Positions 50,716 through 60,232 of a stretch of 64,000 bases of DNA are shown here, piece by piece. Numbering within the stretch: the stretch's first letter is position 1; every line of letters starts with the position of its first letter. The position numbers were made by a program, and so were the translations under genes. The notes beneath the pieces are model-generated. The model saw nothing but the letters and a program-made list of their open reading frames with translations, searched no databases and was not told the DNA's origin. Origin of the DNA: JABJAG01 sp965222215 (GTDB lineage: Bacteria; Pseudomonadota; Alphaproteobacteria; UBA6615); assembly GCA_965222215.1 (NCBI GenBank), contig OZ244931.1:558001-622000 (forward strand), written 5' to 3'.

Positions 50716-52507
50716 GGTTATCCTGCGGCTGATAGGTGGGCCAACGGCCGGCCACCAGATCGTCGAGGGACGGCGCTTCCTGTCCCAACTGGTTCCGGTA
50801 AAGCCAGAAGTTGGTCAGGATCTGCTCGACGAAGCGCCGGGTTTCGCGTGACGGCAGGGATTCGATGAACAGCAATGGGTCGTCACCATGTTCCACCGCA
50901 CGTTCCCAGGCGTTCAGGTTGCCCGGTCCGGCGTTGTACGCCGCGACCAGACGCAGCAGGTCGCCGGAAATCCGCCGGTGACCGAGCAGATAGGTGATGT
51001 AGCGCTGGCCCAGCTCGAGATTCAGGTCGGGTTCGTAGAGGCGGTATTTGCCCCGCCCGCGCAGCGCGCGCTCGCCGCCGACATAGCTGGCCGTGCGGGG
51101 CATCAGCTGCATCAGGCCGCGCGCGCCCGCCCGGCTTTCCGCGCGGCGGTTGAACGCGGATTCCTGACGCACGAATGCGAGAACGAGCGCCCGATCGATG
51201 GCATAGCCGCTTTCCGGTTCCCATGCCGGCACCGGGTATGCAGCCGCCAGGCGTACGTCCGGCTCCGCGAAACCCGACAGCTTCAGCGCAACGGAGGGCA
51301 GCCCCGCGTGCACCGCCAGGGAAAGTACGTCGTCGCGCAGTTGCGGCCGCGCGCCTGCGAGCGACAACAATTCGCGTTCGGCATCATGATCACGGCCGAT
51401 CTGCAGCAGCGCGATCGCCCGCCCGCCGATCTCGGTTGCGGCAACATCGCGAAACGCGCGCAATCCGATGCCGGGTTTGCGCCAGGAATAATTCCGATCG
51501 TCGCCTAGCGCATGCGCCGAGAGCTGGCCGTAGAACGTGCGCGTGTGCTGTGCGCCGGTTTCCAGGTATGGCGTGACGCTTGCCGGGTTGCCGTTCGCGA
51601 GCGCGGCTCGTGCGGCCCAAAACGACCCCGCGGCGACAAGTGACTCCGCTGCCCGGTCCGCACGGGACAATTCACCGAACAGGCTTTCCGCATCTTCCAG
51701 CCGGTCCAGCTGCCACGCCGCGAGACCGCCCCACCAGTAAGCCAGCGGCGCCGCACCGGGTGCTGTGGCATGCGATTCGATCGCAGCTTCCAGGGCGTCG
51801 GCGTATTTACCCGCCCGGAAATATCCTTGTGCGATCGCGCGCCAGCCCTGGGCAAGCTGCGCCGGCGCCAGCGTGCGGCGGACGGCGGGGGAACGGATCT
51901 TCTCCCGGGCGCCCGTGGGCCAGCCGCGCGAGACGCGGCGCAGAATTTCGCTGTGGTTGCTGCGGCCCGCCCGCGTCTTCGCGCGCGTATAGAGCGGGCG
52001 GCCCTCGTAGGCCTTTCGTACACCGGAGCCGGGGATCGGGGACTTGTGCACGATCGGCGCCGCGGGTGCGCGTGCGCCTTTCGGTTGGCGAAGAACGGCC
52101 AGACGGTGGATTCGCCGGGCTTGCGGGTGGTCGGCGTGGTCCCTCAGCCAGTCGCGCAGTTCGGTGAAACGCGACCGGTACTTCGTCGGGTGCAGGTATT
52201 TCTGTGCCTGGACATGGCCGAGCAGGCGCGTGTCGGCAAGGCGCAGGACAATTGCCTGCGCGGCGCGCCAGTTGCCGTTTTCCTGAAGTTCGAAAATGCG
52301 TTGGTAACGTCCGGCATCGGCGGCGGAAAGGACGCCCTCGACGGTGCCGATGCCCGGGATCGCCATGACGGCCGGCCCCACGAGCGCCGTTTCCACCGGG
52401 CGAGGCTTGGGTTGGGGAACAGGTTGCTGCGCGCCGGCGGTTGTGGCCGCGCCGAGAAGGGCAAACACAGCCAGTCCGGCGCAAATTCGATCAATTGCTC
52501 TGGTCAT
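50702..52507 (-). CDS. soluble lytic murein transglycosylase
   Basis: The 601-residue periplasmic enzyme cleaves peptidoglycan to form 1,6-anhydro-muropeptides. It has a signal peptide ending AGAQQP near residue 27, a long alpha-helical superhelical region, and a C-terminal SLT domain with the catalytic glutamate in VRQESAFNRRAESRAGARG, followed by LMQLMPRTASYVG and YNAGPGNLNAWE. The layout resembles Slt70. It lies between a uracil-DNA glycosylase and moaB on one strand. Confidence 0.93.
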   Translation of the reverse strand: MTRAIDRICAGLAVFALLGAATTAGAQQPVPQPKPRPVETALVGPAVMAIPGIGTVEGVLSAADAGRYQRIFELQENGNWRAAQAIVLRLADTRLLGHVQAQKYLHPTKYRSRFTELRDWLRDHADHPQARRIHRLAVLRQPKGARAPAAPIVHKSPIPGSGVRKAYEGRPLYTRAKTRAGRSNHSEILRRVSRGWPTGAREKIRSPAVRRTLAPAQLAQGWRAIAQGYFRAGKYADALEAAIESHATAPGAAPLAYWWGGLAAWQLDRLEDAESLFGELSRADRAAESLVAAGSFWAARAALANGNPASVTPYLETGAQHTRTFYGQLSAHALGDDRNYSWRKPGIGLRAFRDVAATEIGGRAIALLQIGRDHDAERELLSLAGARPQLRDDVLSLAVHAGLPSVALKLSGFAEPDVRLAAAYPVPAWEPESGYAIDRALVLAFVRQESAFNRRAESRAGARGLMQLMPRTASYVGGERALRGRGKYRLYEPDLNLELGQRYITYLLGHRRISGDLLRLVAAYNAGPGNLNAWERAVEHGDDPLLFIESLPSRETRRFVEQILTNFWLYRNQLGQEAPSLDDLVAGRWPTYQPQDNHARN

Positions 52508-52587
52508 GCATCCCGCCCCAATCCGGGGGCATTGATACTACCGGCGTGGTCCGCCAGCAAGTTACGCTGCCGCGCATTCGATCTTCA

Positions 52588-53439
52588 TCAGGCGTCCAGC
52601 TTTTCGCGGACGGCCAGCAGGTCGGCCCAGGCGGCGCGTTTCTGGGCCGGCTGCCGGAGGAGATAGGCCGGATGCAGGGTCGCCATGGCCGGGATCGGGT
52701 CCAGTCCCGCAGCCTCGAATGCGGGCGAGGTGTAGTCGTACCAGCGCCCGCGCAAGCGCGTGATCCCCTCGGTCCTGTTGAGGAGTGTCTTGGCTGACGT
52801 TCCGCCGAGAAACATCAGCACCTTTGGCTTTACGAGAGCGACATGCTGTTCGAGAAACGGCAGGCAGGCTGCAATTTCCCCGCCCGTCGGCTGGCGGTTG
52901 CCCGGCGGTCGCCAGGGCAGGATGTTTGTGATGTAGACGTTGGTGGCACGATCCAGGCCGACGAAACCGAGCATTGCCTCGAGCAACTGCCCGCTTGCGC
53001 CGACGAACGGCTCGCCCTGCCGGTCTTCGTCGCGGCCCGGCGCTTCGCCGATCAGCATCACATCGGCCGGTGCCGTTCCCGTACCGAAAACCAGCTTCGT
53101 CGCGGTTGCTTTCAACGCGCAGCCGTCAAAAGCATCGAGGGCCGCGCGCAGCGCTTCGAGGTTGGCGCATGCGGCGGCGATCTCCCGCGCGCTCTGGTTG
53201 ACGCTGTCGGCGGCCTCAAGCGGGGGCACGGCGCGCGCGTTGTCTGTTGCGGGCGCGCTCGGGGCAGGAGTGCTTGGGGCGGGCCGGCTATCGGGTGCAG
53301 CTGTTGCCGGTTCCCGGGTGGCCGGTGTGGCTGGTCGGGCGACGAGCCGGTCGACCGGCACGTCGAGAATCGCTTCGTCTGCGCCGGCTTCGATTTGCCA
53401 GCGCAGCGCCGCCGCCAGTTCCGCGCGGTCGCCGGACAT
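52588..53439 (-). CDS. family-4-like uracil-DNA glycosylase, iron-sulfur cysteines partly substituted
   Basis: The 283-residue protein has a short helical N-terminus (1-35), an Ala/Pro/Thr-rich linker (about 36-75) and a UDG-superfamily domain with motif GEAPGRDEDRQGEPFVGASG and PWRPPGNRQPT. Family-4 enzymes hold a 4Fe-4S cluster with four cysteines. By position the ligands here would be Cys107, Lys110, Trp176 and Cys192, so two are replaced and a cluster is doubtful. The ATG at 53439 is preferred. Divergent from the ETF-QO gene. Confidence 0.85.
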   Translation of the reverse strand: MSGDRAELAAALRWQIEAGADEAILDVPVDRLVARPATPATREPATAAPDSRPAPSTPAPSAPATDNARAVPPLEAADSVNQSAREIAAACANLEALRAALDAFDGCALKATATKLVFGTGTAPADVMLIGEAPGRDEDRQGEPFVGASGQLLEAMLGFVGLDRATNVYITNILPWRPPGNRQPTGGEIAACLPFLEQHVALVKPKVLMFLGGTSAKTLLNRTEGITRLRGRWYDYTSPAFEAAGLDPIPAMATLHPAYLLRQPAQKRAAWADLLAVREKLDA

Positions 53440-53575
53440 GCCTATGAACCCCTTTTCCCGTCGATAGCGGGATCGCTGTCTCGCGGTCCGGGACAGCGCA
53501 ATCGGTGCTGTTGTGCTTCGGCGTTGGTCATGGTTCCTTGGCCACGCATGCGACGACGTTACGGAGGGTTCTAGC

Positions 53576-55237
53576 ATGAGCGAAGAGGCGGTCGAACGCG
53601 AGTCGATGTCCTACGACGTTGTGATTGTCGGGGCCGGTCCGTCCGGGCTGGCGGCAGCTATTCGCCTGAAGCAGATCGCGGCGGAGAACGAGCGTGAGAT
53701 CGGGGTGTGCGTGCTCGAGAAGGGCTCGGAAGTCGGCGCGCATATTCTTTCGGGCGCTGTGCTGGAGACCCGTGCGCTTGACGAACTTCTGCCGGACTGG
53801 CGCGATCTTGGCGCGCCGGTGACGACCGGGGTGCGCGAGGAAAAATTCCTCTTCCTTCGCGAGGCGAATGCGCTGGCTATCCCGAATGCGCTATTGCCGC
53901 CCACACTCAAAAACCACGACAACTACATCATCTCGCTCGGCAACCTGTGTCGCTGGCTCGGCGAGCAGGCCGAAGCGCTGGGCGTGGAGATCTATCCCGG
54001 TTTCGCGGCGGCGGAAGTCCTTTTCGACGAAAGCGGCCAGGTGTACGGCGTCGCAACAGGAGACATGGGTATTGGCGAGGATGGCGAACCCACCGCCAAT
54101 CATACGCCCGGGATCGAACTGCACGCGGCGTACACGTTTTTCGCCGAAGGTTGCCGGGGGCATCTCGGGCGGCAACTCATGGACCGCTTCGATCTTCGCG
54201 ACGATTGCGAAGCGCAGACATACGGGATCGGGATCAAAGAACTCTGGCAGATCGAGCCGGAAAAGAGCCGGCCCGGGCTCGTTATGCACACCGCCGGCTG
54301 GCCCCTGCCGTCCGATACCTATGGCGGATCGTTCCTTTATCATCTTGAAGACAATCAGGTGGCGGTCGGGTTCGTGGTCGGTCTCGACTACAAGAACCCC
54401 TATCTGTCCCCGTTCGAGGAATTTCAGCGCTTCAAGACCCATCCCGCGATAAGGCCGACTTTCGAGGGCGGCAAGCGGGTTTCCTATGGTGCGCGCGCGT
54501 TGAACGAGGGTGGTGTGCAGTCGCTTCCGCGGCAGGTGTTCCCGGGCGGTGTTCTGATCGGCTGTGAGGCGGGGACGCTTAACGTGCCGAAGATCAAGGG
54601 CACGCACACGGCGATGAAGTCCGGCATGCTGGCGGCGGAAGTTGCGGCAGAGGCGCTCGCGGGCGACGAGAGGCCTGCAACGCTGGACGGTTTCACGTCG
54701 GCATTCCGGGACTCCTGGGCCTTCAAGGAGCTTTGGCAGGCGCGGAATTTCCGGCCGTCATTCAAGTACGGGCTCATGATGGGCACGATGCTTTCCGGGT
54801 TCGACCAGGTGGTCTTGCGCGGCAAGGCGCCATGGACGATGAAGCATGGACATGCCGATCACGAGGCCACCGAGCATAAGAGCAAGCACCAGCCGATCGC
54901 GTATCCGAAACCCGACGGGGAGATCACGTTCGATCGCCTGTCGTCGGTCTACATCTCCAACACCAACCATGAAGAAAACCAGCCGGCGCACCTGACGCTG
55001 AAGGACACTGCTGTCCCGATCGAGGTCAACCTGGAAAAATTCGACGCACCGGAGCAGCGCTACTGTCCGGCGCAGGTGTACGAGATCGTGCGCGACGACG
55101 ACGGAACGAACCCGCGCCTTCAGATCAACGCGCAGAATTGCGTCCATTGCAAAACCTGCGACATCAAGGATCCGACGCAAAATATTGTCTGGGTGACCCC
55201 GGAGGGTGGCGGGGGACCAAATTATCCCAATATGTAA
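53576..55237 (+). CDS. electron-transfer flavoprotein-ubiquinone oxidoreductase
   Basis: The 553-residue enzyme carries electrons from ETF, mainly from fatty-acid and amino-acid oxidation, to ubiquinone. The FAD motif is VVIVGAGPSGLAAAIRL. The C-terminal 4Fe-4S domain has YCPAQVYEI and NCVHCKTCDIKDP. GGGGPNYPNM is the characteristic tail. The ATG at 53576 has GGAGGG upstream. It is the only ETF-related gene in the window. Confidence 0.97.
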   Translation: MSEEAVERESMSYDVVIVGAGPSGLAAAIRLKQIAAENEREIGVCVLEKGSEVGAHILSGAVLETRALDELLPDWRDLGAPVTTGVREEKFLFLREANALAIPNALLPPTLKNHDNYIISLGNLCRWLGEQAEALGVEIYPGFAAAEVLFDESGQVYGVATGDMGIGEDGEPTANHTPGIELHAAYTFFAEGCRGHLGRQLMDRFDLRDDCEAQTYGIGIKELWQIEPEKSRPGLVMHTAGWPLPSDTYGGSFLYHLEDNQVAVGFVVGLDYKNPYLSPFEEFQRFKTHPAIRPTFEGGKRVSYGARALNEGGVQSLPRQVFPGGVLIGCEAGTLNVPKIKGTHTAMKSGMLAAEVAAEALAGDERPATLDGFTSAFRDSWAFKELWQARNFRPSFKYGLMMGTMLSGFDQVVLRGKAPWTMKHGHADHEATEHKSKHQPIAYPKPDGEITFDRLSSVYISNTNHEENQPAHLTLKDTAVPIEVNLEKFDAPEQRYCPAQVYEIVRDDDGTNPRLQINAQNCVHCKTCDIKDPTQNIVWVTPEGGGGPNYPNM

Positions 55238-55344
55238 GTGGTCGTCCGTCGGCACGCAGGCGTCACAACAACGTGCGATGGTCGTGGCGCAGGCGCGTCG
55301 CTAGATTGGTTTCCAGAAAATGACCGGCGGGTAGAACGAAGCTG

Positions 55345-57108
55345 ATGTCCGAAGCCAGAAATATGATGTGCGCAGCGATCGTCCTGAGCCTCTCGCTCGG
55401 GCTTGCACCTGTTGGCGCGCGCGCCGCCATCACCGTTCCGGAAGGACCGCCCGGCGTCCAGCCCGACCTGGAAGGCCCGGGGCTTGAAATCGGCTCGACC
55501 GTCGAGGGGCGATTTCTGGCCGCGCGGCATGCCGAAGCGGTGGGCGATCTCGTTGCCGCAGCGGACCTGACATCCGAGATCATTTCCGACGTGCCCGACT
55601 TCGGCAGCGTTCGCCGCCGCGCGCACGTGCTCATGGTCGGGGCAGGTCGCCTCGAGCAGGCTGCGGGTATGGCGGAAGAGGTTCTGGAGACGAACCCGGG
55701 CGATCCGCTGGCGACTTACACGCTTTATGTCAAAGCCATGCGTGAAGGCCGTTTCGAAGACGCCGTGGGACTTCTTCCGCAGGTACCCAATTCCGGCGTG
55801 AACTCGATCCTGATTCCCTTGCTTGGATCCTGGGCGCAGGCCGGTTTGAAACAGACGGATGCGGCGCTGGACGGGTTGCAGGAACTTGCGGGCTCTCAGG
55901 GGCTTGGCGCGATTACCGGGTTGCATCAGGCCCTGATCGCAGATCTGGGCGGTGACGCCGTGCGTGCTGACCAGGCGTTTGCACGTTCGCTGGAGGCCTC
56001 CGGGGGCCAGCCGTCGCTACAGTTGGTGGATTCGTTCAGCCGGTTCCTGATGCGCGAAGGCCGTGCAGAGGAAGCCCGTGCGCTGGTCGGAAAGTTCGCG
56101 GAGCAGAACCCGGATACGCTCCTGATCGAGCCGATCCAGCAGGTCGTGCGCGGCGAGGTGCCGGCAGACCGTTCGATTGCCGATCCGCTCGAAGGTGCGG
56201 CCGAGGTGTTTCGAAACGTTTCGGGGCTGCTGAACCGGGAGCGTTTGCGCACGGAAGCGCTCATGTTCGTCCGGTTTTCGCTGGGTCTTGATGCGGACAA
56301 TCCGACGGCCCTGTTTTCCCTCGGCCAGCTTCTGGAATCGCGCGATCGGCGTGACCTTGCGATCGACGCCTACCGGCAGATCGGCGACGACACACCCTAT
56401 AACTGGTACGCGCGGCTGAGTATCGCCGACGCACTGCATTCCGAAGAGGACAGCGCCGAAGCCATTACGCTTCTGGAAGGGATGATCCAGGAGCGGGAGG
56501 ACCGGGCCGATGCGGCACTCGCCCTGGCCGACCTGCTGCGTCTGGAGAAACGATTCGAGGATGCCATCGAGATTTATGATCTGGCATTTGCGCGTGACGA
56601 CGGCCGGCCGGACTGGCGGCTGCACTATACGCGCGGCATTGCGCTGGAGCGTGCGAAGCGCTGGGATCGTGCAGAAAAGGATTTTCTGAGCGCGCTTGAA
56701 CTCGAACCGGACCAGCCCCTCGTTCTGAACTATCTGGGCTATAGCTGGGTGGAGCAGGGTGTCCAACTGGAACGCGCGCGCGCCATGATCGAAACCGCCG
56801 TCGCCAAACGGCCGGACGACGGCTACATCACGGATTCGCTCGGCTGGGTGCTGTACCGCCTCGGCGAGTTCGAAGAGGCAGTGGTCCACCTGGAGCGCGC
56901 CGTGTTGCTCGAGCCCGGCGACCCCGTGATTAACGACCATCTGGGCGATGCGTTCTGGGTCGTGGGCCGCAAGCTGGAGGCGCGCTATCAGTGGGAGCGC
57001 GCCCTGACCCTCGCGCCGGACCCCGACGTTGAGGCCGAAATCAGGAAAAAGCTGTCCGGTGAAAAATTGCCCGAGCCGACGCTGCCGGGAAAAGACCGAG
57101 ATATCTGA
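55345..57108 (+). CDS. exported TPR-repeat protein
   Basis: The 587-residue protein has a signal peptide (ALSLGLAPVGARAA-like, cleavage near residue 28) followed by tetratricopeptide repeats over most of its length, clearest near the C-terminus (WVEQGVQLERARAMIETAVA, LYRLGEFEEAVVHLERAVLL). TPR proteins are scaffolds, so this is probably a periplasmic or outer-membrane-associated assembly factor. Partners are unknown. It stands between the ETF-QO gene and ispE, an order seen in other alphaproteobacteria. Confidence 0.85.
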   Translation: MSEARNMMCAAIVLSLSLGLAPVGARAAITVPEGPPGVQPDLEGPGLEIGSTVEGRFLAARHAEAVGDLVAAADLTSEIISDVPDFGSVRRRAHVLMVGAGRLEQAAGMAEEVLETNPGDPLATYTLYVKAMREGRFEDAVGLLPQVPNSGVNSILIPLLGSWAQAGLKQTDAALDGLQELAGSQGLGAITGLHQALIADLGGDAVRADQAFARSLEASGGQPSLQLVDSFSRFLMREGRAEEARALVGKFAEQNPDTLLIEPIQQVVRGEVPADRSIADPLEGAAEVFRNVSGLLNRERLRTEALMFVRFSLGLDADNPTALFSLGQLLESRDRRDLAIDAYRQIGDDTPYNWYARLSIADALHSEEDSAEAITLLEGMIQEREDRADAALALADLLRLEKRFEDAIEIYDLAFARDDGRPDWRLHYTRGIALERAKRWDRAEKDFLSALELEPDQPLVLNYLGYSWVEQGVQLERARAMIETAVAKRPDDGYITDSLGWVLYRLGEFEEAVVHLERAVLLEPGDPVINDHLGDAFWVVGRKLEARYQWERALTLAPDPDVEAEIRKKLSGEKLPEPTLPGKDRDI

Positions 57109-57123
57109 TATTCCGTCCGTGCC

Positions 57124-57993
57124 ATGTCTGATGGAAACACAGCGCTGGGTGTGACGGTTGCCGCGCCGGCCAAGGTAAACCTCTTTCTGCATGTGATAGG
57201 GCGAAGGCCTGACGGGTATCACGATCTGGAAAGCCGCGTCGTTTTTACCGAGTTTGGCGATAGCGTGCGGGTGGTTCCCGCCAGCGAGTTTTCATTCGAG
57301 CGATGCGGTCCTTTCGCCGACGCGCTGCCGGACGATCGGGAAAACGACCTTTGTTGTGTTGCCGCCAGGGCTTTCGCGGCGGAGCTGCGGCGCGGGCTCT
57401 CCCTGCGCATTGTCCTGGAAAAAAACATTCCCGTCGCCGCGGGGATCGGCGGCGGGTCGGCGGATGCCGGCGCGGTGCTGCGGGCGATGTGCGATCTCTG
57501 GCAGATACCACGCGATGACCCTCGCGCGACGCGGACCGCCATCGCGCTCGGCGCCGATGTGCCAATGTGTTTTTTCTCACGCCCTTGTCTCGCAACGGGT
57601 GTTGGGGACGAGCTGGAGTTCACCGAGGGCGCACGGGTGCTGGAGATACTGCTTGTGAATCCGGGTGCCGAGCTGTCGACGGCTTCCGTGTTCGGTGCGC
57701 TTCGGGTTCCGGACAAAGCGCCGGCGGCCATGTCACGCGAGGGCGATGTCGCGTGGTTGCGCAACAATACGCGAAACGATCTTGCTGTCCCGGCGGCGGA
57801 ACTTTGCCCGGTTATCCAAACCGTGCTTGATGAAATTTCGGACGCCGGCGGCTGCCAGCTGGCGCGGATGAGCGGGAGCGGGTCGACCTGCTTCGGGATC
57901 TTCGAGGATGCGGCCGCGGCCGCCGAGGCGGCCCGGAAGATCGAGGTTTCTCAGCCCGGCTGGTGGGTGCGCGCGACGCGCACGACCGTCTAG
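57124..57993 (+). CDS. ispE: 4-diphosphocytidyl-2-C-methyl-D-erythritol kinase
   Basis: The 289-residue GHMP-family kinase performs the fourth step of the MEP pathway. It opens APAKVNLFLHVIGRRPDGYH with the catalytic lysine and has the ATP-binding PVAAGIGGGSADAGAVL. The C-terminal glycine motif is RMSGSGSTCFGIF. It follows the TPR gene after 15 bases and ends one base from the convergent PodJ-like gene. Confidence 0.96.
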   Translation: MSDGNTALGVTVAAPAKVNLFLHVIGRRPDGYHDLESRVVFTEFGDSVRVVPASEFSFERCGPFADALPDDRENDLCCVAARAFAAELRRGLSLRIVLEKNIPVAAGIGGGSADAGAVLRAMCDLWQIPRDDPRATRTAIALGADVPMCFFSRPCLATGVGDELEFTEGARVLEILLVNPGAELSTASVFGALRVPDKAPAAMSREGDVAWLRNNTRNDLAVPAAELCPVIQTVLDEISDAGGCQLARMSGSGSTCFGIFEDAAAAAEAARKIEVSQPGWWVRATRTTV

Positions 57994-57994
57994 A

Positions 57995-60181
57995 TTAGCC
58001 GGCGCCTGCGAGCCGGCGCAGATGGTCGAGCAACGCCTTGCTCGGCGTGCCGTCGACCAACAATCCGAGTTCCTTTTGATAGTTACGGATCGCGTCGCGG
58101 GTGCGTTGACCGAGTGCCCCGTCGGCGGGTCCCGGGTCGAACCCCAGTCTTGTCAGCAACCGCTGGATTTCCTGGATCTGTGCCTGCGTGGCGGCCGGCG
58201 TGGATGGGGGTGGTGCCGGCGGCGAGGGGGGAGCAGGCGCTGTACTCGCCGGTGCGGCGTCCGGTTCGGGTTTCGTCGTCCTCTTGGGCGGGGAAGACGC
58301 CGAAGTGATGTTCTTCGATACGAAATGAGACACGCGGGCGTTGACGCCGGCGCGTTCGTCCGGCGTGAGGCGCGGCGAGACCTGGTCGGCGCGTTCGGCG
58401 GCCTGCGCGATACCGTTCGCGTCCGCGACCTTGTACCAGAACAGCGCATCGACCAGGGACTGGTGGGTTTCCGGCGTTGTTGCGAGAATATTCGCCAGCG
58501 AGAGCTGGGCCTCTCCGATGTTCGATTCCGCCGCCTGTTCGAGCCAATTTCTGGCCATTTCCGGGTTCCGGTCGATACCGCGACCCGATGCGTAAGCGGC
58601 GGCCATTGCCATCTGCGCGCGCCCGTGCCCGTTCTCTGCTGCGCTGTGGAACCAGAACAGTGCCTGGGTGGGATCCTGCGCGACACCGCGGCCGGAGTCG
58701 TAGAGGACGCCGAGGTTGTACTGCGCGTTGGTCATGTCCTGGGCCGCTGCGGCACGTAGCCAGCGCGCGGCTTCTTCATAGTCCTGTACCACGCCGCGTC
58801 CGACCAGATAGCGAATTCCCAGATCGTTCTGAGCTGACGCGTTGCCTTCGCTCGCCCGCTGAATCAGCCGGGTCAGCTCCGGGTTCGCCGGCGGCGTGTG
58901 TGCCGCGCCAACCGATTCGGGTGCCGGAGGCGGTGTGACAGGCGCAGGCGGTGTCGTGGACGCGGGCGGCGTTTCGACAGGGGGCGCTGGCGGCGTGGGT
59001 CGGGTGGAAGCCGGAGGGGGGGCTTCCGTGGTTGCAGGGCCGGATGGTGTTGTCGGGCTCGGGGCCGGAGGTGGCGGGGGCGGGCTCGTCGCTTCAGGTT
59101 TCGGCGTGGCCGGCTCTGTTGCCGTCGGGCCGGGCGCGTTGCCGCCTTGCAACCGGTCAAGCCAGGCGGCCGGATCGACCCGGTCGAGCAACGCCCCGAT
59201 CGAAAAGGAGGATCGCGTATCGGAGGGGACAATCTGGAACCACGCGAACGCTCCGATGCCGGCACCGGCAACAAGCAGGATGAGCACAATGAATATCAGG
59301 GGTGCGCGGCTGGATTGCCGGGGAGGGGGTGGAGGTGGCGGCAGGAACGGGTCGTGTTCGGTGCCCCGGGGCTGGAATGGCGTGTTGCGATGCTCGCCGT
59401 CATCGAACAGTCCCGTAAGTTCGGATTTCAGCGCGGCGTCTGCGGCGTGAATGTCCTCCTCCCGAACTTCAGGACCGGGCGCGTCGGACGGTTCTTCCGC
59501 TTCCGCTTCATCTGCGGCCTGTTCCGCGGGCGCGTGTTCGTCAATGGAGGTTTCGTCTGTGGCCGGTCCGTCCGATACATCGTCGGACCCGGGTTCCGGA
59601 TAGGCGAAATGCGGTTCGTCAGGCGTGAGCGTGGATTCGGACCTCGGCGACGGTGCGGTATCCGGTGGAGTTGGTTTCGGTGTTGTCACGGGTGCCGTTA
59701 CATACCGCTCGGGCTGTGCGGGCAGTTCGGTCGGCTCGACCGCTTCGCGGCTATCTTCGGAGGCCTGTTCATCCAAATCGCTACCGCCCTCCGATTCCGG
59801 TCGGGCGGGGCCGCTATCGGCCGGCCCGGACGCTGCGTGCGCGGGCGGGGTCTGCGCGGGGGTTTGTTCGAGACGCTCTAGCCGGTCGCTCAGCAGAGCA
59901 ATGGAGTCACGCACCGGTGCGAGTTGTTGTGCGATATGGTCGGCGTGATTTGCGACACGCGCTTCCAGGGCTTCGAGCACGCGCACGATTTCTTCTGCGC
60001 TCGGCTCGCCCTGATTCTGGGGCGCGGATGCTTGTTCGTGTGACCTGTCTTCGTCGCTCATGCGTATGGCCTGATCAATCCAGACACCGATCGGCTGATC
60101 CGCATCCTGTGCGGCGGACTTTGCCGCTTCGCGCGCCTGCGGGCTGACCCCTTTGACGCTCCACAGTTTGCCGCGAGCCAT
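57995..60181 (-). CDS. PodJ-like polar localization factor: N-module, membrane span, Sel1 repeats, peptidoglycan-binding domain
   Basis: The 728-residue protein has five regions. Residues 7-40 are a short charged helical module (LWSVKGVSPQAREAAKSAAQ and IGVWIDQAIR). A coiled coil follows (about 62-108), then an acidic proline-rich linker to about 293. One membrane helix (294-317, IFIVLILLVAGAGIGAFAWF) leads to a periplasmic Pro/Thr-rich linker, four Sel1-type repeats (about 434-595) and a C-terminal peptidoglycan-binding domain (about 665-725, LLTRLGFDPGPADGALGQRT). This is the architecture of Caulobacter PodJ, although shorter. Third of three neighbouring genes that share the N-module. Confidence 0.8.
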   Translation of the reverse strand: MARGKLWSVKGVSPQAREAAKSAAQDADQPIGVWIDQAIRMSDEDRSHEQASAPQNQGEPSAEEIVRVLEALEARVANHADHIAQQLAPVRDSIALLSDRLERLEQTPAQTPPAHAASGPADSGPARPESEGGSDLDEQASEDSREAVEPTELPAQPERYVTAPVTTPKPTPPDTAPSPRSESTLTPDEPHFAYPEPGSDDVSDGPATDETSIDEHAPAEQAADEAEAEEPSDAPGPEVREEDIHAADAALKSELTGLFDDGEHRNTPFQPRGTEHDPFLPPPPPPPRQSSRAPLIFIVLILLVAGAGIGAFAWFQIVPSDTRSSFSIGALLDRVDPAAWLDRLQGGNAPGPTATEPATPKPEATSPPPPPPAPSPTTPSGPATTEAPPPASTRPTPPAPPVETPPASTTPPAPVTPPPAPESVGAAHTPPANPELTRLIQRASEGNASAQNDLGIRYLVGRGVVQDYEEAARWLRAAAAQDMTNAQYNLGVLYDSGRGVAQDPTQALFWFHSAAENGHGRAQMAMAAAYASGRGIDRNPEMARNWLEQAAESNIGEAQLSLANILATTPETHQSLVDALFWYKVADANGIAQAAERADQVSPRLTPDERAGVNARVSHFVSKNITSASSPPKRTTKPEPDAAPASTAPAPPSPPAPPPSTPAATQAQIQEIQRLLTRLGFDPGPADGALGQRTRDAIRNYQKELGLLVDGTPSKALLDHLRRLAGAG

Positions 60182-60232
60182 TGTTCAGTCCGGCTTCCTC
60201 GTCGGGGTTCGGTTCGTTCGCCGAGATTACCG

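Noticed and set aside
54000..57100. Further alphaproteobacterial LexA boxes near the ETF-QO, TPR and UDG genes
   Set aside because: GTTC or GAAC words occur, but I did not find a pair with exact seven-base spacing near these starts.
58898..59881. Plus-strand frames rich in Gly and Arg opposite the PodJ-like gene
   Set aside because: They are the complement of the Pro/Ala-rich linkers of the PodJ-like protein and have no start context.
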